Position numbers and translations under genes: made by a program
In this document: piece by piece, positions 46,881-49,985 of the stretch
How the letters are laid out: each line of letters begins with the position of its first letter
How positions within the stretch are numbered: the stretch's first letter is position 1
Assembly (NCBI GenBank): GCA_903824855.1
Contig: CAIJYI010000005.1
Span: 1 to 49,985, forward strand
DNA length: 49,985 nucleotides
Direction: 5' to 3'
Origin: an uncultured bacterium
Lineage (GTDB): Bacteria; Patescibacteriota; Minisyncoccia; Phycocordibacterales; CAIJYI01
Notes under the pieces: generated by a model
Seen by the model: only the letters and a program-made list of their open reading frames with translations
The model's database searches: none
Told to the model about the DNA's origin: nothing

Positions 46881-49800
46881 ATGTCATCCAATATACTCCA
46901 TTCACATCTCTTATCGATTCACGAGGCACACCATTTACCGTTTTAATCTGGGCTTCGTTGACCTCATTAATCGAAAGAAGTTCAATCAACGCAACGGAAG
47001 GACTCGGCGAAGGCGAAATGGATGATGAAGGGCTTTGGCTCGGAGAGATTGATGCTGAGGGGCTTGGAGATATCGACGGCGATATTGAGCTTGAAGGACT
47101 TGATGATGGTGAGTATGAAGGCGAGATTGATGGACTGATTGATGGAGATTCCGAAGGCGAGAGTGAAGGGCTAACAGATGCCGAAGGACTGATTGAAGAC
47201 GAAGGGCTTAATGATGGAGAAGCTGACGGCGAGACAGACGGACTAACGGAAGCTGAAGGACTTTGTGATGGAGAAGATGAAGGCGAGGCTGATGGACTAA
47301 TAGATGCTGAAGGACTGAGTGATGGAGATTCTGATGGAGAGAGAGAAGGACTAACGGAAGCTGAAGGACTCAGAGATGGTGAGAGTGAGGGAGAGAGTGA
47401 TGGACTAACAGATGCCGAAGGACTCAAGCTCGGCGAGAGTGAGGTTGAAGGACTTCGTGACGGCGAAAGAGACGTTGACGGCGAAAGAGATGGCGAGATC
47501 GATGGAGAGAGTGATGGGCTGATAGATGCCGACGGACTCAGTGATGGAGATTCCGAAGGCGAGAGTGATGGACTAGCCGACGTCGATGGACTCAGAGATG
47601 GAGATTCAGACGGAGAGAGTGATGGACTGGCGGATACTGAAGGACTCAGAGATGGAGATTCTGAAGGTGAAGTTGAAGGACTGATTGATGATGACGGACT
47701 CAATGATGGAGATTCCGAAGGAGAGAGAGAAGTGCTTGGAGAAAGCGATGGACTAATTGATGTGCTTGGGCTCTGCGAAGAAGATCCTCCAATCGGAGTT
47801 GAGGGGCTTATTGAAGAACTCGGACTCAACGAAGGAGACTCTGATGGAGAGTCAGATGGAGAAACTGAAGTTGATGGACTTTGTGACGGAGATTCTGATG
47901 GAGAGAGTGAAGGACTGGCGGAAGCTGAAGGACTCAGAGACGGAGAAAGTGAGGGAGAGAGTGATGGACTGATTGATGATGAAGGACTGGTTGATGATGA
48001 AGGACTCTGAGATGGAGAAGATGAAGGAGAAAGCGATGGACTAACGGAAGTTGAAGGACTTTGTGATGGAGAAGATGAAGGAGAAAGCGATGGACTGATA
48101 GATGCCGAAGGACTGAGTGATGGTGAGACTGATGGAGAGATTGATGGACTGACGGAAGTTGAGGGACTCAGAGATGGAGAAGATGAAGGAGAGATGGATG
48201 GGCTAACGGAAGCCGAAGGACTCTGAGAAGGAGAAGATGACGGCGAGACAGATGGACTAACGGAAGTTGAAGGACTCAGAGACGGCGAGGTTGACGGCGA
48301 AGATGATGGACTAATAGAAGCTGAAGGACTGAGCGATGGAGATTCTGAAGGAGAGATTGATGGACTAACAGATGTTGAAGGACTCAAGCTCGGCGAGAGT
48401 GAAGTTGAAGGACTTCGTGATGGCGAGACGGACGTTGACGGCGAAAGAGATGGCGAGATTGATGGAGAGGATGAAGGACTGAGTGAAGAAGATGGACTCA
48501 GAGAAGGAGAAGATGATGGAGAGACAGACGGACTAACGGAAGTTGAAGGACTAAGTGATGGAGAAACTGACGGAGAGACTGATGGACTGACGGAAGTAGA
48601 AGGACTGAGTGACGGTGAGATTGACGGTGAGGAAGATGGACTAATAGAAGACGATGGACTCAGAGATGGAGAAGATGATGGAGAAATTGATGGGCTAACA
48701 GATGTCGAAGGACTCAGAGATGGAGATTCTGATGGAGAGATTGATGGACTGATGGAGGTTGAAGGACTGGTTGAAGAACTCGGGCTCAAGCTCGGACTAG
48801 ATGATGGTGATGCAGATGATGATGGAGATAGAGATGGCGAAGGTGATGGGCCGGCAAGTCTCAAATGTGTCGTAATCATCGACCATGAAAGACTGCCGAA
48901 CCCGACGAGGGTGGCACTCGACTTCATAGATCTGGCCGACGCGTCATAATATTCCTGTATCTGGGAGTCTACTACTCTTACCCCCGGAGCTGCAGTAATC
49001 TTGTCTTCCCTTCTCTCCGTTTCGCCATTTTCCGGATCTACATATAACGAAATGTTGTTTGCTAATGGCGCACTTCCCAACATTGAGATGGCCATACTAC
49101 CAGTCAATCCTTCCGCTAATGAGATTGAAGCATGTTGCGGTGATCCTCCTGAACCGTTCGCTATCGAAATTTCAGTAAATGCGCTTTCTGTACTTGATGA
49201 ACCTGTATAAGAAACAGCCGACCATGCATGGTTTGTGGAGGAATCAAAAGTAACGGAAATCAATTCGCTTCCGGCGTTTTCTCTAAAAACAAACCAGAAC
49301 TCGTTAGATAAAACGGTGGAGTCAGAACTTTTCGCCAAAAATGTCATCGATACTCCGGCGATTGTCACACTGCTCGGCCCGGTTGTTCCAAGATAAGAAA
49401 CATTGAACACAACCATCACGTTTGCGTCATGAGTTAAAGTTGCGCTTGAATTTGTTCCTGTTCCATTTGAACCGGTATCTGCATCATAAGCAACAGGCGG
49501 AATTGAAGGAGAAGCAGAACTTGATGGACTCAAGCTCGGACTTTCTGATGGTGAGTCAGATGGGCTCACCGATGTCGATGGACTCAAACTTGGTGAGATT
49601 GAGGTTGAAGGGCTAAGCGAAGGTGAGCTTGACGTTGACGGTGAAAGCGAAGGAGAAATTGACGGAGAACTAGAAGGAGAAATTGAACTTGAAGGACTGA
49701 GCGATGGAGAGACCGACGGAGAATTTGAAGGAGAAACAGAACTCGATGGACTCAGTGATGGAGAGACTGATGGTGAATTAGATGGCGAAACAGAACTCGA

Positions 49801-49985
49801 CTGAGAAAGCGAGGGAGAAACTGATGGAGAGTTAGAAGGAGAAATCGAACTTGAAGGACTCGAGCTCGGAGAGATGGATGATGATGGCGAAAGCGATGGA
49901 GAAATCGAACTCGATGGACTGAGTGATGGTGAGACAGATGGTGAGTTTGAAGGACTCACTGAAGAACTCGGGCTTAGTGATGGAG
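46879..49985 (-). CDS. Giant Ser-Pro (SPSx) repeat surface protein, N-terminus beyond window
   Basis: The frame is open to the window edge (codons for SPSLSPSSS precede the first possible start at 49959), so at least 1,035 residues are seen and the true start is outside. The visible order is an SPSx array of about 160 residues, then a globular beta-rich domain of about 215 residues (VMVVFNVSYLGTTGPSSVTI, EFWFVFRENAGSELISVTFD, GFGSLSWSMITTHLRLAGP). A second SPSx array of about 620 residues follows, then a 42-residue tail with INEVNEAQIKTVNGVPRESI and DVNGVYWMT. The arrays mix SPSx tetrads with SPSxSx hexads (x mostly L, S, V, I, E, T, A). No cysteines are seen in the repeats. An extended, surface-exposed stalk is the likely form; export cannot be checked without the N-terminus. 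Confidence 0.88.
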   Translation of the reverse strand, partial: PSLSPSSSVSPSNSPSVSPSLSPSSSISPSLSPSSSISPSSSPSSSISPSNSPSVSPSLSQSSSVSPSNSPSVSPSLSPSSSVSPSNSPSVSPSLSPSSSISPSSSPSISPSLSPSTSSSPSLSPSTSISPSLSPSTSVSPSDSPSESPSLSPSSSASPSIPPVAYDADTGSNGTGTNSSATLTHDANVMVVFNVSYLGTTGPSSVTIAGVSMTFLAKSSDSTVLSNEFWFVFRENAGSELISVTFDSSTNHAWSAVSYTGSSSTESAFTEISIANGSGGSPQHASISLAEGLTGSMAISMLGSAPLANNISLYVDPENGETERREDKITAAPGVRVVDSQIQEYYDASARSMKSSATLVGFGSLSWSMITTHLRLAGPSPSPSLSPSSSASPSSSPSLSPSSSTSPSTSISPSISPSESPSLSPSTSVSPSISPSSSPSLSPSSSISPSSSPSISPSLSPSTSVSPSVSPSVSPSLSPSTSVSPSVSPSSSPSLSPSSSLSPSSSPSISPSLSPSTSVSPSRSPSTSLSPSLSPSTSVSPSISPSESPSLSPSASISPSSSPSTSPSLSPSTSVSPSVSPSSSPSQSPSASVSPSISPSSSPSLSPSTSVSPSISPSVSPSLSPSASISPSLSPSSSPSQSPSTSVSPSLSPSSSPSQSPSSSTSPSSSISPSLSPSLSPSLSPSASASPSLSPSESPSQSPSTSVSPSDSPSESPSLSPSSSISPSTPIGGSSSQSPSTSISPSLSPSTSLSPSESPSLSPSSSISPSTSPSESPSLSPSVSASPSLSPSESPSLSPSTSASPSLSPSESPSLSPSASISPSLSPSISPSLSPSTSLSPSRSPSTSLSPSLSPSASVSPSLSPSLSPSLSPSASVSPSLSPSESPSLSPSASISPSASPSSSPSQSPSASVSPSVSPSASPSLSPSSSISPSASVSPSLSPSESPSISPSISPSYSPSSSPSSSISPSISPSPSASISPSQSPSSSISPSPSPSVALIELLSINEVNEAQIKTVNGVPRESIRDVNGVYWMT
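46995..48853. repeat. SPSx-coding degenerate tandem repeat, long array
   Basis: About 1.86 kb of imperfect tandem repeats with units near 30 and 42 nt, coding on the minus strand for SPSxSPSxSx and SPSxSPSxSPSxSx blocks. Several longer blocks recur almost intact, for example around 47400-47500 and 48360-48460, which points to duplication by unequal exchange. Confidence 0.88.
49502..49985. repeat. SPSx-coding tandem repeat, second array (open at edge)
   Basis: A second array of the same type on the other side of the globular domain, continuing past the window end. Confidence 0.85.

Noticed and set aside
46958..48010. Long plus-strand ORF rich in Asp, Glu and Gly
   Set aside because: It is the antisense reading of the SPSx array; the repeat structure keeps the opposite frame open. 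The minus-strand frame continues through a normal domain and ends at a terminator.
46995..49985. Repeat region as a possible CRISPR array
   Set aside because: Units are degenerate, 30 or 42 nt, always in frame and without unique spacers; no cas genes are present.

Overview
The window reads as a gene-dense, AT-rich chromosomal segment of a small-genome bacterium, most likely of the Candidate Phyla Radiation (Patescibacteria), probably the Parcubacteria side. This is inference from gene content. An ADP-forming acetyl-CoA synthetase supplies substrate-level ATP, most housekeeping genes have no Shine-Dalgarno sequence, and there are many short uncharacterised membrane proteins and a cohesin/dockerin surface operon. 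bL9 is present, which from memory is missing in some other CPR groups. UGA acts as a stop (corA ends in TGA), so the UGA-recoding lineages are unlikely. There is no rRNA, prophage, CRISPR array or transposase; the one RNA gene is tRNA-Leu(CAA).

Layout. 1-2400: tRNA-Leu, a membrane-anchored beta-domain protein, grpE and two small genes each with its own promoter, strong SD and terminator. 2400-7900: dnaB, recR, tspO, a cupin and several unknown proteins, including a zinc ribbon. 8000-11900: the gltX-acd operon. 12000-17100: an unknown protein related to the one at 6738, a tandem pair of paralogues, guaB, and a two-TM protein preceded by a possible 10-codon leader peptide. 17200-21200: tdh, PIN-PhoH and kbl. 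21200-25700: rplI/ctpA and corA/cysS. 25700-30000: a possible protein amidohydrolase, mltG with a CPR-type membrane protein, and a sigma-region-4/HARE-HTH regulator. 30100-35700: leuS with an inserted Nudix domain, dgkA, an RsiV-like protein and a possible caspase-like protein. 36000-41700: ppdK, two unknown proteins and ychF. 41800-49985: a surface block comprising a membrane-anchored protein, two cohesin-like proteins, a dockerin protein, another secreted protein, and a giant Ser-Pro repeat protein cut by the window edge.

How the genes work together. Tdh and Kbl would turn threonine into glycine plus acetyl-CoA, and the ADP-forming synthetase would turn acetyl-CoA into acetate plus ATP, so three units in this window make a short amino-acid fermentation. 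PPDK joins phosphoenolpyruvate and pyruvate metabolism. The surface block looks like a cell-envelope assembly system: a secreted dockerin protein, two cohesin proteins held in the membrane by C-terminal helices, and beside them a fibre-like SPSx protein. MltG, CtpA and DgkA serve envelope turnover.

Two expression styles are visible. Many core genes have a TATAAT-like box 6-8 nt before the ATG, so they are probably leaderless. Small or accessory genes tend to have a full promoter, a leader and an AAGGAGG-type site. Most transcription units end in a clear intrinsic terminator, several shared by convergent genes.
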